A stretch of 42,706 bases of DNA from Methanobacterium sp. (GCA_030017655.1 JASEIM010000019.1:1-42706), one strand, 5' to 3'. Counted from the stretch's first letter, positions 8,173 through 17,499 are shown. Program-made: numbers and translations. Notes: a model not told the origin generated them from the sequence alone.

Positions 8173-8598
8173 ATGTCCAACGAAAAAACCATAGATAAAT
8201 TGATAAAAAATCAAACTGATAAGACCCACATCCAGTTTTTTCGCTATATTTTTGTTGGAGGAGCAGCATTTGTAGTTGATTTTGTGTCACTATATGCATT
8301 TACAGACATATTTGGCGTATATTACCTTATTTCTGCTGCATTGGCCTTCATAATAGGTTTAATGGCAAATTATGCATTAAGTGTCACCTGGGTATTCAAT
8401 AGCCGTACATTAAATAATATGTGGTCTGAATTTACGGTTTTTGCCATAATTGGAGTGGTAGGATTAGGTTTAAATGAAATATTTATCTGGTTATTTACTG
8501 ATTATGTAGACATGTATTATCTTCTTTCAAAAATCATTGCTGCTGCATTAATCTTATTCTGGAATTTCTCTGCAAGAAAAATTACTTTATTTAGATAA
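8173..8598 (+). CDS. GtrA-like membrane protein
   Basis: 141 residues with four transmembrane helices at roughly 22-44, 50-70, 84-104 and 113-133, the standard GtrA fold. Typical family marks are QFFRYIFVGGAAFVVDF at the first helix, NYALSVTWVF at the second loop and FWNFSARKITLF at the C-terminus. GtrA proteins are small four-helix membrane proteins found in surface polysaccharide and O-antigen loci, proposed to help flip or handle polyprenyl-linked sugars. The start is chosen at 8173 because of GGTGA four bases upstream. It is followed at 49 bp by the flavoprotein gene and then a membrane protein, probably one operon. Confidence 0.88.
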   Translation: MSNEKTIDKLIKNQTDKTHIQFFRYIFVGGAAFVVDFVSLYAFTDIFGVYYLISAALAFIIGLMANYALSVTWVFNSRTLNNMWSEFTVFAIIGVVGLGLNEIFIWLFTDYVDMYYLLSKIIAAALILFWNFSARKITLFR

Positions 8599-8647
8599 AA
8601 ATACAATTAATTCAACTAATTTATAATTAATTCATCAGGAAGATCAT

Positions 8648-10258
8648 ATGAGTCAAAAAAAAGCAATTATTATTGGTGCAGGACCAGCAGGATTAACCGC
8701 TGCCTATGAATTACTTGATAAAACTGATATTAAACCAGTTATTTATGAAATGAGCGGACATATTGGAGGGATTTCGAAAACTGTAAATTATAAAGGCAAT
8801 AGGATTGATATTGGTGGACACAGGTTTTTTTCTAAATCAGATAGAGTTATGAAATGGTGGCAGAATATCCTGCCACTACAGGGAGCACCAGCAAAAGATG
8901 ATATCTTACTTGGAAGAAAAATTCCAATTTCTAAAGAATATCTTAAAAGAGAAATAGGCAATAATAAACCAGTTAAAATTAAAGCTCCTGATCCTGAAAA
9001 AGAAGACAAAGTAATGCTGAATCGTGGTCGTCTCTCAAGAATATTCTTCCTTAGAAGTTTCTTCGATTATCCTGTTTCACTTAATTTTAACACTTTTTCT
9101 AATCTTGGAATGTTGCGAACTGCCAAGATAGGTTTAAGTTATATTAAAACATCCATATCTCCTATTAAAAAGGAAAAATCACTTGAAGACTTTTTTATCA
9201 ACCGGTTCGGGAAGGAACTTTATTTAACCTTCTTTAAAGATTACACAGAAAAAGTTTGGGGAATTGATTGCTGTGAAATAAATTCTGATTGGGGTGCTCA
9301 GAGAATAAAAGGTTTATCCATAACCAAAGCTGTTGTCCATGCAGTTAAAAGTAAATTCTCGAATGATTCATCTATAGAACAAAAAAAGGTTGAAACCAGT
9401 CTAATTGAACAATTTATGTATCCTAAATTTGGTCCCGGACAAATGTGGGAAGAAGTTGCTAGGATCATCACTGAAAATGGTGGGGAAATACATTTCAAGA
9501 AGGAAGTTGTTGGAATCAAACATAATGGAGAAAATTTAAAGCAGATCAAAGTAAAAGATCATTCAAGTGGAGAAATCAAAACTGTAGAAGGTGATTATTT
9601 TTTCTCAACAATGCCTGTAAAAGATCTGATCAATTCCATGAACGATGTTCCTGACGGTATTAAAGAGATTGCAAATGGATTAATGTACCGTGACTTTATT
9701 ACTGTAGGATTGCTCTTAAATGAACTTAAAATAAAAAATGAAACAAAACAGAAAACCATTAATAATATAGTCCCTGATAACTGGATCTACATACAGGAAA
9801 GAGATGTTAAACTGGGTAGACTTCAAATATTTAATAATTGGAGCCCATATCTTGTAAATGATGATAGTAAATCATGGATAGGCCTTGAATACTTCTGTAA
9901 TGAAGGTGATGAATTATGGAATATGACTGATGATGATTTTGCAAGTTTTGCAATAGAAGAACTTGAAAAAATTGATATTATCGATAAAGACGATGTATTA
10001 GACAACGTGGTTATCAGAGTCCCCAAGACATATCCAGCTTATTTCGGAGCTTATGAGAATTTTGATGAAATTAAGAATTATACTGACGCATTTAAAAACC
10101 TATTTTTAATAGGAAGAAATGGGATGCACCGATATAATAATATGGACCATTCAATGCTTACTGCAATGACTGCAGTTGAAAATATTATTAATAATGTAAA
10201 TTCCAAAGATAATCTTTGGCTTATAAACGCTGAAGAAGAATATCACGAAGAAAAATAA
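8648..10258 (+). CDS. FAD-dependent oxidoreductase, UDP-galactopyranose-mutase/amine-oxidase-like
   Basis: 536 residues. The Rossmann motif IIGAGPAGLTAA lies at 8-19, followed by a GG doublet segment GHIGGISKTV (36-45) and IDIGGHRFFSKSD. Near the C-terminus, RNGMHRYNNMDHSMLTAM is the flavin-closing segment of a clade that recurs in bacterial and archaeal polysaccharide loci. The overall family is NAD(P)-binding/amine-oxidase-like, related to UDP-galactopyranose mutase and protoporphyrinogen oxidase. A sugar-nucleotide or polyprenyl-linked substrate fits the neighbours (GtrA and a GT-C-like protein) but is not shown by the sequence. No transmembrane segment. The 16-nt gap to the next gene supports co-transcription. 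Confidence 0.82.
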   Translation: MSQKKAIIIGAGPAGLTAAYELLDKTDIKPVIYEMSGHIGGISKTVNYKGNRIDIGGHRFFSKSDRVMKWWQNILPLQGAPAKDDILLGRKIPISKEYLKREIGNNKPVKIKAPDPEKEDKVMLNRGRLSRIFFLRSFFDYPVSLNFNTFSNLGMLRTAKIGLSYIKTSISPIKKEKSLEDFFINRFGKELYLTFFKDYTEKVWGIDCCEINSDWGAQRIKGLSITKAVVHAVKSKFSNDSSIEQKKVETSLIEQFMYPKFGPGQMWEEVARIITENGGEIHFKKEVVGIKHNGENLKQIKVKDHSSGEIKTVEGDYFFSTMPVKDLINSMNDVPDGIKEIANGLMYRDFITVGLLLNELKIKNETKQKTINNIVPDNWIYIQERDVKLGRLQIFNNWSPYLVNDDSKSWIGLEYFCNEGDELWNMTDDDFASFAIEELEKIDIIDKDDVLDNVVIRVPKTYPAYFGAYENFDEIKNYTDAFKNLFLIGRNGMHRYNNMDHSMLTAMTAVENIINNVNSKDNLWLINAEEEYHEEK

Positions 10259-10274
10259 ATTAATCAGTGATCAC

Positions 10275-11906
10275 ATGAAATTTAAACTAATTTGTATTTT
10301 CCTATTATTTTTAATCACATTTTTTGTATTTCAATATACCCTCGAATTAAGAGAACCTTGGAGAGTAGATGGACTCAGTAATGAAGATCATCAATGGCTT
10401 ACAGCAAGTACAGTAAAATACAGTAAAAATTGGTACATAGAAGATCCTATAAGCCTTAAATTTGCCATGCTGGATAATCCAAAATCTATAGAATTCAACA
10501 CATTATCCAGCAGGAAACCATACACATCATATCCCCCAGGAACAATTATTCCCATATATATAATCAGTGAAATAAAAGGTTCTGAACCTACACCTTTGCT
10601 AGTAATGGATTACAACCTATTAAATCATTTTTTAATAGCATTTTTACTGTCTCTAATAGTATTTTTCACTTTTTTAAGGCTTAAATTAGATTTAATCAGC
10701 GCATTCATATTTTCTACCATTCCAATATTGCTGGAGTTACTATTACCTGGTCCTCTTTATTGGCATCAAAATGTATTTTTCGCAGATCAGGCTGTCATTT
10801 TACCATTTGTGAGTTTTATATTTCTTGAAATAATTATATCAAGTTATACAAAAAGTAAGGAAATTTTAACTGCTTTAAGTATTTTTCAGTCCATAATAAT
10901 GTTTTATGGAATTTTAACAGATTGGTTTTTCATTTTTATAGCATTTGTAGTGTACTTAAAACGTATCTTTAATAGAGAAATGATTGATGAAATAAATATC
11001 TATAGTTTTTTAAAAGAAAGCTTAAAATACTGGCTTCCTGCTATTCTATCACTATCTTTATTTATTATGCAATTGTTATATTTAGGAACTATAAATCAAA
11101 CAATAGATAAGGGTTTACTTAGGACTGGCGGCTCACGTATAACTGATTTCGTCAGTAAACTGCAAAGCCATCTTTTCAATGATTATGGGGCAATGCTCAC
11201 CGGCATTCTTCTTATTTCCCTAATAATATGTAGCATAATAGCTCTTTTCATGATATTAAGATATCTTAGAAATAAAAAAATATATGAAGACATCAATAAT
11301 ACTTTGTATATAATTGGAATATTGGCCATACCCTGTTTTTTGCAAATATTAACATTTAAAGATCACACTTTTTTCCATGAATTTTCAGTACTTAAATTTT
11401 CTGTTCTTTATGCGACAATTCCCTTTGTTTTTACTCCACTTTTACTGTATTTAGTTTTTAAACATTCTAAATTCATTAATAATAATCTAAAAGGACGTAA
11501 AATAAGTGGTTTGTTAATTCTATCTTTATTATGTTTAACTATGGTTAGTGGTTTAGTAGTTTATGAAAATCCTGATAAAACAAACCTTTTTCCAGATGTA
11601 AATGATAATATTAAACTTTTAGGGAATTCTATTAATAAGAATGTAGGTTATAATGACATAGTATTTTCTCCAGACTTTGAAGTACGCATGAATCCGCCCC
11701 AAATTATTTCATATTCAATGAAAAGAGTTTATAAAGTAAATTCAACCGATGAAATAAAAGAGAAAATAAAAAACATTGAAGGCGATTATAGAGTGGTTAT
11801 TTTATTTTTAAATAAAACCAGAAATTGGGAAATTCTTGATAATGCAACTTTAATAAAGGACAATAATTATTATTACTACATAATCAGTCCAAAGAGCTTA
11901 AAATAG
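10275..11906 (+). CDS. Multi-spanning membrane protein, probable GT-C-type glycosyltransferase
   Basis: 543 residues. A first transmembrane helix at about 3-22 is followed by a large outward loop with acidic residues (LSNEDHQWLTAS) and then SYPPGTIIPIYII. This layout resembles ArnT/PMT-like GT-C enzymes, whose first loop holds the catalytic acid. About nine more helices follow to near residue 425, then a soluble C-terminal domain of about 120 residues. I do not recognise a named family, and the transferase call rests on topology and neighbours. GTGATC (10267-10272) is a near-perfect Shine-Dalgarno for the ATG. Last gene of the gtrA-flavoprotein operon, convergent with guaAA. Confidence 0.65.
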   Translation: MKFKLICIFLLFLITFFVFQYTLELREPWRVDGLSNEDHQWLTASTVKYSKNWYIEDPISLKFAMLDNPKSIEFNTLSSRKPYTSYPPGTIIPIYIISEIKGSEPTPLLVMDYNLLNHFLIAFLLSLIVFFTFLRLKLDLISAFIFSTIPILLELLLPGPLYWHQNVFFADQAVILPFVSFIFLEIIISSYTKSKEILTALSIFQSIIMFYGILTDWFFIFIAFVVYLKRIFNREMIDEINIYSFLKESLKYWLPAILSLSLFIMQLLYLGTINQTIDKGLLRTGGSRITDFVSKLQSHLFNDYGAMLTGILLISLIICSIIALFMILRYLRNKKIYEDINNTLYIIGILAIPCFLQILTFKDHTFFHEFSVLKFSVLYATIPFVFTPLLLYLVFKHSKFINNNLKGRKISGLLILSLLCLTMVSGLVVYENPDKTNLFPDVNDNIKLLGNSINKNVGYNDIVFSPDFEVRMNPPQIISYSMKRVYKVNSTDEIKEKIKNIEGDYRVVILFLNKTRNWEILDNATLIKDNNYYYYIISPKSLK

Positions 11907-11991
11907 ATTTTATATATTCTATGCTCCTTGTAGTTGAAAATATATAACCATTTTAAGGATATTTATGATTTATTTAAGCCATTTTATTTAT

Positions 11992-12561
11992 TCAAATTTT
12001 TGAATACGTTTTACACACTCCATAGAAGTTTTCAAATACTTTAGGGCCATTTTCTGTATGGTAGACCTCTGGATGGAATTGTATACCGTAAATTGGCTTA
12101 TTTTCATGTTTCATGGCTTCAATATCACAAATTTCAGAGTTTGCCAGTATTTTAAAGTTTTCTGGGAGTTTTCTGACTTCATCTTTATGTGAAGCCCAAA
12201 CTTTCATCCTGTTTCCAAGCCCTTTGAAAATATCGTTCTCATCTATTATGTTTAAATCTATTTTTGCATAGCTTTCAATCCCCGCTGCACCAGTTTCGCC
12301 ACCATAAGCCTCTGCAATTATTTGATGGCCAAGGCAGATGCCCAGAATAGGATAATCTAATTCAGTTACATATTTAAAGCAGTTTCCAGCCCTTTCAATA
12401 GAAGGACCGCCCCCAAGAACCAAGCCCATAGGTTCTTTTTCATTTATTTTTTCAATAGATGTTGAATTAGGTATTATCTCTGAAGGAATTTTTAAATAGT
12501 GTAGGGTTCTGTGAATTCGGTGATTGTACTGCCCATAATTGTTTACAACAAGTATTTTCAT
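11992..12561 (-). CDS. guaAA: GMP synthase, glutamine amidotransferase subunit A
   Basis: 189 residues, the archaeal stand-alone class I amidotransferase. VLGGGPSIERAGN (48-60) and the nucleophile elbow LGICLGHQ (73-80, Cys76) are clear. IYGIQFHPEVYHTENG supplies His163 and Glu165 of the triad. It hydrolyses glutamine and channels ammonia to the ATP-PPase subunit encoded at 5115-6041. The ATG at 12561 has AGAGG upstream. The TATA-like stretch AATATATTTATA in the 12600-12640 region on the minus strand may be its promoter. The gene diverges from a 49-codon plus-strand ORF. Confidence 0.95.
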   Translation of the reverse strand: MKILVVNNYGQYNHRIHRTLHYLKIPSEIIPNSTSIEKINEKEPMGLVLGGGPSIERAGNCFKYVTELDYPILGICLGHQIIAEAYGGETGAAGIESYAKIDLNIIDENDIFKGLGNRMKVWASHKDEVRKLPENFKILANSEICDIEAMKHENKPIYGIQFHPEVYHTENGPKVFENFYGVCKTYSKI

Positions 12562-12647
12562 AATATATCCTCTGATTAATCTTTTTTTGATAATTTACGT
12601 TATTATTAACAGAAATGTATAAATATATTAAATTATAATTTTTATAT

Positions 12648-12797
12648 ATGGAACTTAAAGATATTGTATATATAATAATAGCTATTATACTAGCAGTGAT
12701 TCTATTTAATATAATCTGGTGGTTACTACCAATAATCATTGTACTTGTCATAGCCTATGTTATATACATATATTTAAAGAATAGGGACACATACTAA
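12648..12797 (+). CDS. Small membrane protein, 49 residues
   Basis: Short ORF from ATG 12648 to TAA 12795-12797. It begins MELKDIVYIIIAI and ends YIYLKNRDTY. The middle is almost purely hydrophobic, with two short helices (about 6-22 and 24-42) around a central WWLLP, flanked by charged ends: the shape of a small integral membrane protein. No Shine-Dalgarno is visible, and the TATA-like ATAATTTTTATATA immediately upstream would give a very short or absent leader. It lies in the divergent gap between guaAA and the DUF447 gene. AT-rich sequence can produce hydrophobic ORFs by chance (ATA/ATT/TTA codons), so the call is moderate. Confidence 0.5.
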   Translation: MELKDIVYIIIAIILAVILFNIIWWLLPIIIVLVIAYVIYIYLKNRDTY

Positions 12798-12837
12798 AAT
12801 ATTTTTTTAAATTTTTAGACTTTAATTATTTTTAAAT

Positions 12838-12847
12838 AATTTATAAA
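12838..12847 (+). promoter_or_regulatory. Probable TATA box of the DUF447 gene
   Basis: AATTTATAAAC lies about 30 bases before the ATG at 12876, in an otherwise gene-free gap. An archaeal start site about 25 bases downstream would leave only a very short leader, just enough for the AGGTGA Shine-Dalgarno at 12866-12871. Inferred from sequence only. Confidence 0.4.
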
Positions 12848-12875
12848 CCCACTGATAGATACTACAGGTGAAATA

Positions 12876-13493
12876 ATGCAAGATCTCACTTCTCTTGGAA
12901 TGGAAAATGGATTACTGTACGAAACTATTATAACCACCAATAATGATGTAGGTGAGCCCAATGCTGCACCCATAGGGGTTATTTGTAAAAATAAAATGGA
13001 AATTGTATTATACTTGTATGAAGGGACCCATACACTTCAAAATATAAAATTAAACTCACATTTTGTGGTTAATATCACAAAAAATCCTCTCATTTTTGTT
13101 GATAGCACTATAGGAGATTTATCTTCACATTACTTTGAAAAATATAATGATAGTTATTATATTAAAAGCGCTGATTCCTTTTTTACTGCAACTGTAAAAA
13201 GCATTAAAGAAGTGGAAAAAAAAGATAAAATAGGTAAATCACGGTTATATATTATAAAAGCTGATGTAAAGGATGTAATTATTAAAGAAAAGAATTTCGA
13301 ACCATTAAACAGGGCTATTTTTGCCATAATAGAATCTCTAGTATATATTTCAAGGATAGAACTGGTAGATGAAACCACTGCACAGTTTTATTCTGATAGG
13401 ATTAAGGAAATGTCCAGACTTGTAAATCGTGTTGGAGGAACAGACCATAAAGAATCTATGAATCGAATTTTAAAGTATTTAGAAAATAGATAA
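12876..13493 (+). CDS. DUF447 family protein (flavin-reductase-like split barrel)
   Basis: 205 residues. The N-terminal part, LYETIITTNNDVGEPNAAPIGV, has the beta-barrel start of FMN-binding split-barrel proteins: a hallmark T-N--G-PN-AP-G pattern. HTLQNIKLNSHFVVNIT follows. The family (DUF447, PF04289) is common in methanogens and some other prokaryotes; members bind flavin or are inferred to, but I know no firmly established reaction. An all-helical C-terminal part carries RIKEMSRLVNRVGGTDHKE. AGGTGA four bases before the ATG supports the start. It ends 8 bp from the convergent response regulator-kinase gene. Confidence 0.82.
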   Translation: MQDLTSLGMENGLLYETIITTNNDVGEPNAAPIGVICKNKMEIVLYLYEGTHTLQNIKLNSHFVVNITKNPLIFVDSTIGDLSSHYFEKYNDSYYIKSADSFFTATVKSIKEVEKKDKIGKSRLYIIKADVKDVIIKEKNFEPLNRAIFAIIESLVYISRIELVDETTAQFYSDRIKEMSRLVNRVGGTDHKESMNRILKYLENR

Positions 13494-13501
13494 GTTATTA
13501 T

Positions 13502-14653
13502 TTATGGTTTAAAATCCCTGAATGTAATTTTAAATGTGGTACCGTTATTAATTTCAAGTTCAATAATGCCGTCAAGCTGCCTTACCAAAGTATTAACCAG
13601 CTGTAGTCCAGGAGTTTCGGCATATATGTAATTTAATTCTTCTGAAAGACCAATACCATCGTCACTAACTGTTAATTCAAAATTATCATGATTTAAAGAG
13701 AGTGTGACATTTATTTCTCCATGAACTTTATTTTTAAATGCATGTTTCAATGAGTTTGAAATCAGCTCATTTAAGATTAAACCCGATGGAATCGCTGTGT
13801 CAATATCAAGTAAGATTCCATTTATTCCAATATTCACTTTAATAAGATCTGGATCAATTGCATAAGATTTAAAGAGATATTTGACCAGTTCATCTGTATA
13901 TCTGGCAAAATCAATAACTGCAAAATCTTCAGATTTTGAGAGTGTTTCATGGATCAGTGCTATTGCTTTTACGCGATTCTGGCTTTCCTGATATATTTCA
14001 ATTGGTTCTTTGTCAGTAAGCGTATATTCCATCCCGATTAAATTTGAAACAGTAATTAAATTATTTTCGACGCGGTGGTGGATTTCTTCAAGAAGTATCT
14101 TTTTCTCATTAAGTGATGCTCTAATTTCTTCTTCAGCCTTTTTACGTGCCTTTATTTCTCTTTTTAGTTTCTCATTTGATTTTTGGAGCTCGTTTGTACG
14201 TTCTTTAACCAGTTCCTCTAGATGTTCCTGATATTTTTTCAGTTCAATCTCAATCTGCTTACGTTCAATTGCATAGGATATAGAACGTGTGAGAAGATCA
14301 CTATCTACCTTTCCTTTAGTTAAATAATCCTGTGCATCTTCCTTGACTGCTTCAACCGCAGTATATTCATCATCAAATGCTGTTAATATTATTATAGGGA
14401 CATTTGGTGCTTTTTCATTTGCTTTCTGAAATGTATCAAGTCCCTGACTATCCGGCAAGTTTAAATCAAGTAATAATACGTCTATTTCATTTTCTTCAAG
14501 ATATTTAAGCCCTTCATCAAGATAATGGGCATCATATAATTTAAAAGTAGTATTCAATGATTCTTTTAACATTTCTTTTATTAGTACTATATCTGCAAGA
14601 TTGTCTTCAATTAAAAGAACCTTAATAATTTTACCATCCATTCTATCATCCAT
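13502..14653 (-). CDS. Hybrid response regulator / HisKA_2-type histidine kinase
   Basis: 383 residues from the ATG at 14653; a GTG at 14659 and an ATG at 14641 are alternatives. An N-terminal receiver domain covers about 10-130: acidic pocket EDN at 16-18, phospho-acceptor Asp63 in LLLDLNLPD, and Lys113 in YLTKGK. A long charged coiled coil follows (about 133-185). Next is a HisKA_2 dimerisation box, LEEIHHRVENNL (189-200), with His192 as the likely phosphosite; the usual Lys after HHRV is Glu here. The HATPase domain has NELISNSLKHAF (N-box) and DDGIGL (331-336). No transmembrane segment, so it is a cytosolic kinase driven by phosphorylation from another protein. The partner is unknown; the six-PAS kinase at 28213 is far away. 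Confidence 0.9.
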   Translation of the reverse strand: MDDRMDGKIIKVLLIEDNLADIVLIKEMLKESLNTTFKLYDAHYLDEGLKYLEENEIDVLLLDLNLPDSQGLDTFQKANEKAPNVPIIILTAFDDEYTAVEAVKEDAQDYLTKGKVDSDLLTRSISYAIERKQIEIELKKYQEHLEELVKERTNELQKSNEKLKREIKARKKAEEEIRASLNEKKILLEEIHHRVENNLITVSNLIGMEYTLTDKEPIEIYQESQNRVKAIALIHETLSKSEDFAVIDFARYTDELVKYLFKSYAIDPDLIKVNIGINGILLDIDTAIPSGLILNELISNSLKHAFKNKVHGEINVTLSLNHDNFELTVSDDGIGLSEELNYIYAETPGLQLVNTLVRQLDGIIELEINNGTTFKITFRDFKP

Positions 14654-14942
14654 ATACACTTATTTTATAATAGAAAGTTATTTAATAGTATTAATTTACA
14701 ATTATGACTACTTTTTGCGCTTTTATTATTATATAAAATTTTATTTAGTTTTTATTTAAAAATTTAACCTATTTTAGCCCATTTATAAATGAAAATACTT
14801 ATTTTTATTCAATCAATCATTAAGTTGATTAATTACTTAAAATAATGGATTTAAAACAAAATAGAAAAATATTTATTTAATAAGATGGACACTTTGTAAT
14901 ATTTTTTTGAATTTAAAGTAATTGGAGAATAACAATCCCAAT

Positions 14943-15830
14943 TTATAAGTTATTACTTCTATAAAATTCCTTTCGCCTTGCTTCTAATAAATAAGGTTCT
15001 CTGTTAATAATCTCTGATGCAACCAATATTTTACCGCCAGATTCCTCTTTCACCGATTTTATAAAATCAAAACATCTGAGATCCCTTAAAAGATGATGAT
15101 CCACAACGACTTCCGGTATTTTATTTGATATTTCAATCAGATTTTTTCTTGCATTCTCTATTTGAGCTTTTTCAATGGCAAACCCCTGAAGATAAATAGG
15201 TGGGCCACTTAATATCAAAATATCTGGCTTTTCATCAAGAATGGCCTGTTTAGCTTCTTCTGAAATAGGTCCCTGAACATCAGAGGCGTGCATCAAGCTC
15301 TTTCCATCCCATTTGATGGTTAGAGTTACTACATAGCCCAATTTGCTTCCTTCCCCACCATGTGAGAGCGGATTTGAAAATTTAAGCATCGTATCTCCTA
15401 TTTCAAACGAATTACCATCAGCATAAGACACTTCACAGTTTAAATTTTCTAAATTCTTTAAGAAGTCACTAGCTCGTTTCTGCTGACTTTTATTAACTTG
15501 AGAAGTGGGATGTTTTATAAACAGTTTTTTATCTTGATATAGCTTTTCTGCAGCCTTAGGAGATGAATCAAGAAACTTTCCAAGCTCAAATGGAGTATAA
15601 TGATCATGATGATAATGACTGATGGTAATAATATCTGCAATTTCTCCATATTCCATTATTCTATTTCTTGTTTGATATAGTGCATCAAATTCGTTTTTCC
15701 ATGGCGGATAGCCAAATCTTTTAGGGGCAATAGATGTTCCAGGGTCAATTAGGATTTTTTGATCAGTTTCGACGTATGTGGACATGGATCTTACGCCCAT
15801 ACTTTCAAAAGCAAGAGGTATTATTTTCAT
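14943..15830 (-). CDS. UPF0282 family metallo-beta-lactamase-fold hydrolase
   Basis: 295 residues. SMGVRSMSTYVETDQKILID at the N-terminus and the metal-binding motif ISHYHHDHYTP (70-80) define the archaeal UPF0282 family within the MBL fold. Further metal ligands are likely in NPLSHGGEG, LMHASDVQG and VVDHHLLRD. No reaction has been assigned to the family that I know of. The start is well placed: GGTGAC lies three bases upstream of the ATG. It lies 28 nt downstream of adenine deaminase on the same strand, so it is probably in its operon. Confidence 0.88.
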   Translation of the reverse strand: MKIIPLAFESMGVRSMSTYVETDQKILIDPGTSIAPKRFGYPPWKNEFDALYQTRNRIMEYGEIADIITISHYHHDHYTPFELGKFLDSSPKAAEKLYQDKKLFIKHPTSQVNKSQQKRASDFLKNLENLNCEVSYADGNSFEIGDTMLKFSNPLSHGGEGSKLGYVVTLTIKWDGKSLMHASDVQGPISEEAKQAILDEKPDILILSGPPIYLQGFAIEKAQIENARKNLIEISNKIPEVVVDHHLLRDLRCFDFIKSVKEESGGKILVASEIINREPYLLEARRKEFYRSNNL

Positions 15831-15858
15831 TTTGTCACCATAATCTAAAATATAATCA

Positions 15859-17466
15859 TTATTTCATTACATCAACAAATTCAAACTTTTCAACGTCAAA
15901 TAATCCCATATCACTGATTTTGAGCTTTGGAACCACCAGAAGAGCCATGAATGACATGGTCATGAAAGGTGAATCGAGTTTACATCCCATTTCCTTTAAG
16001 ACATCATGTAATTTTTTAAGTTTGTTTGCAACTTCTTCAGCAGTTCCTGTACTCATAAGCCCTCCTATTGGTAGATTCAATGAATAATATTTGCCTTTTG
16101 ATACTGCAACAAGCCCTCCTTTGTTTTGAACAAGTTTATTAACAGCGTCTGCCATATCCTCACTATTTGTTCCAGCTACAATTATGTTATGGGAATCATG
16201 AGCAACACTTGAAGCTATTGATCCTTCTTGAAGCCCAAAGCCGTTAATAAATGCATTAGTCATTCTATTATAACCATATCTTTCAAGAACAGCTATTTTT
16301 AGAATATCGTTTTCTATGTCTGGCTCTATATTACCATTTACAACTGGTAATATTGCTTCAGATTCTTCTGTAAGTAGCTGTCCTTCTATAGTCCTTATTA
16401 CTCTTACTATTTCTTCTTTTTTGCCCGATGTGATTTCAAAATCTTCTGGTTTTTTATAATTCAATTTAAATGTGCTTTGAAGTTTTAATGGTTCAATTGA
16501 AAATAGAGGTTTACCATTGCTTGCCACTCTACTTCCACCAATGAAAACTTCTTTTACATTGAAATTTTTAAGATCATCAACAACAACTATGTCTGCAGCT
16601 TTTCCCGGAGCAATTAACCCTCTATTCAAATTATAATGAGTTGCTGGATTAAGGGTTACCATTTTAATTGCTTCAATTTCATCTAAACCTAACTCAACTG
16701 CTTCTTTTAGCATTAAATTAACATGTCCCTTCAGGAGATCTTCTGGATGTTTATCATCTGAAATGATGAAATCTCCACCAGCATCAATTAGGTTCTCTAA
16801 GTTCCTGGCAGATGAACCCTGCCTGAGCATTACCTTCATTCCAAGCTTTCTTTTCTCTTTTACTTCCTCAGGAATTGTGCATTCATGATCAGTTGATATT
16901 CCAACTCTTATATATTTACAAAGGTCTTTTCCGCTTAAAAGGGGTGCATGGCCATCAACTGGCTTTTTATGTTTTCTGGCTGCTTCAATTTTAGCCATGA
17001 CTTCTGGATCATCACCTAAAACTCCTGGAAAATTCATCATTTCCCCCAAAGCAACTATTTCATCCATATCAAGCAGCATATCTATTTCTTTTGCACTGAT
17101 TACTGCTCCTGAAGTTTCAAAAGGTGTTGCAGGAACACAAGAGGGGGCTGTGAAAAAAACATTCAATGGAACACTGACGGCATCTTTAATCATGTATTCT
17201 ATTCCGCGGGTTCCCACAACATTTGCAATTTCATGGGGATCAGATACAACAGAAGTTGTTCCGTGAGGCACAACAGTTTCAGCAAATCTTGAAGGAGTAA
17301 TCATTGAACTTTCGATATGTATATGTGCATCTATAAATCCCGGTAAAATATACTGGTTGAATTTACCTTCAACTGGCTTCACGCATTCTATCACATTGTT
17401 CTTAATTATTATTTCTGCTGGATAGATCTCTCCAGTAAATACATCAACTAAATTGCCTCTGATCAT
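15859..17466 (-). CDS. ade: Adenine deaminase
   Basis: 535 residues, close to the family's usual length. The amidohydrolase metal site FIDAHIHIESSMI (44-56) with His48 and His50 is present. PHGTTSVVSDPHEIANVVG and the C-terminal block MTNAFINGFGL--GSIASS with VAHDSHNIIVAG are diagnostic of Ade. It deaminates adenine to hypoxanthine for purine salvage, in line with the GMP synthase genes nearby. It sits 33 nt downstream of the flavoprotein gene and 28 nt upstream of the UPF0282 gene on the same strand. Confidence 0.95.
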   Translation of the reverse strand: MIRGNLVDVFTGEIYPAEIIIKNNVIECVKPVEGKFNQYILPGFIDAHIHIESSMITPSRFAETVVPHGTTSVVSDPHEIANVVGTRGIEYMIKDAVSVPLNVFFTAPSCVPATPFETSGAVISAKEIDMLLDMDEIVALGEMMNFPGVLGDDPEVMAKIEAARKHKKPVDGHAPLLSGKDLCKYIRVGISTDHECTIPEEVKEKRKLGMKVMLRQGSSARNLENLIDAGGDFIISDDKHPEDLLKGHVNLMLKEAVELGLDEIEAIKMVTLNPATHYNLNRGLIAPGKAADIVVVDDLKNFNVKEVFIGGSRVASNGKPLFSIEPLKLQSTFKLNYKKPEDFEITSGKKEEIVRVIRTIEGQLLTEESEAILPVVNGNIEPDIENDILKIAVLERYGYNRMTNAFINGFGLQEGSIASSVAHDSHNIIVAGTNSEDMADAVNKLVQNKGGLVAVSKGKYYSLNLPIGGLMSTGTAEEVANKLKKLHDVLKEMGCKLDSPFMTMSFMALLVVPKLKISDMGLFDVEKFEFVDVMK

Positions 17467-17499
17467 GATAATTACCCCATTTTTGAATGAATAAATTAG

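Noticed and set aside
12467..12751. 94-codon minus-strand ORF over the guaAA start
   Set aside because: It overlaps the guaAA coding region in another frame and the small plus-strand ORF. It has no ribosome site or recognisable family.
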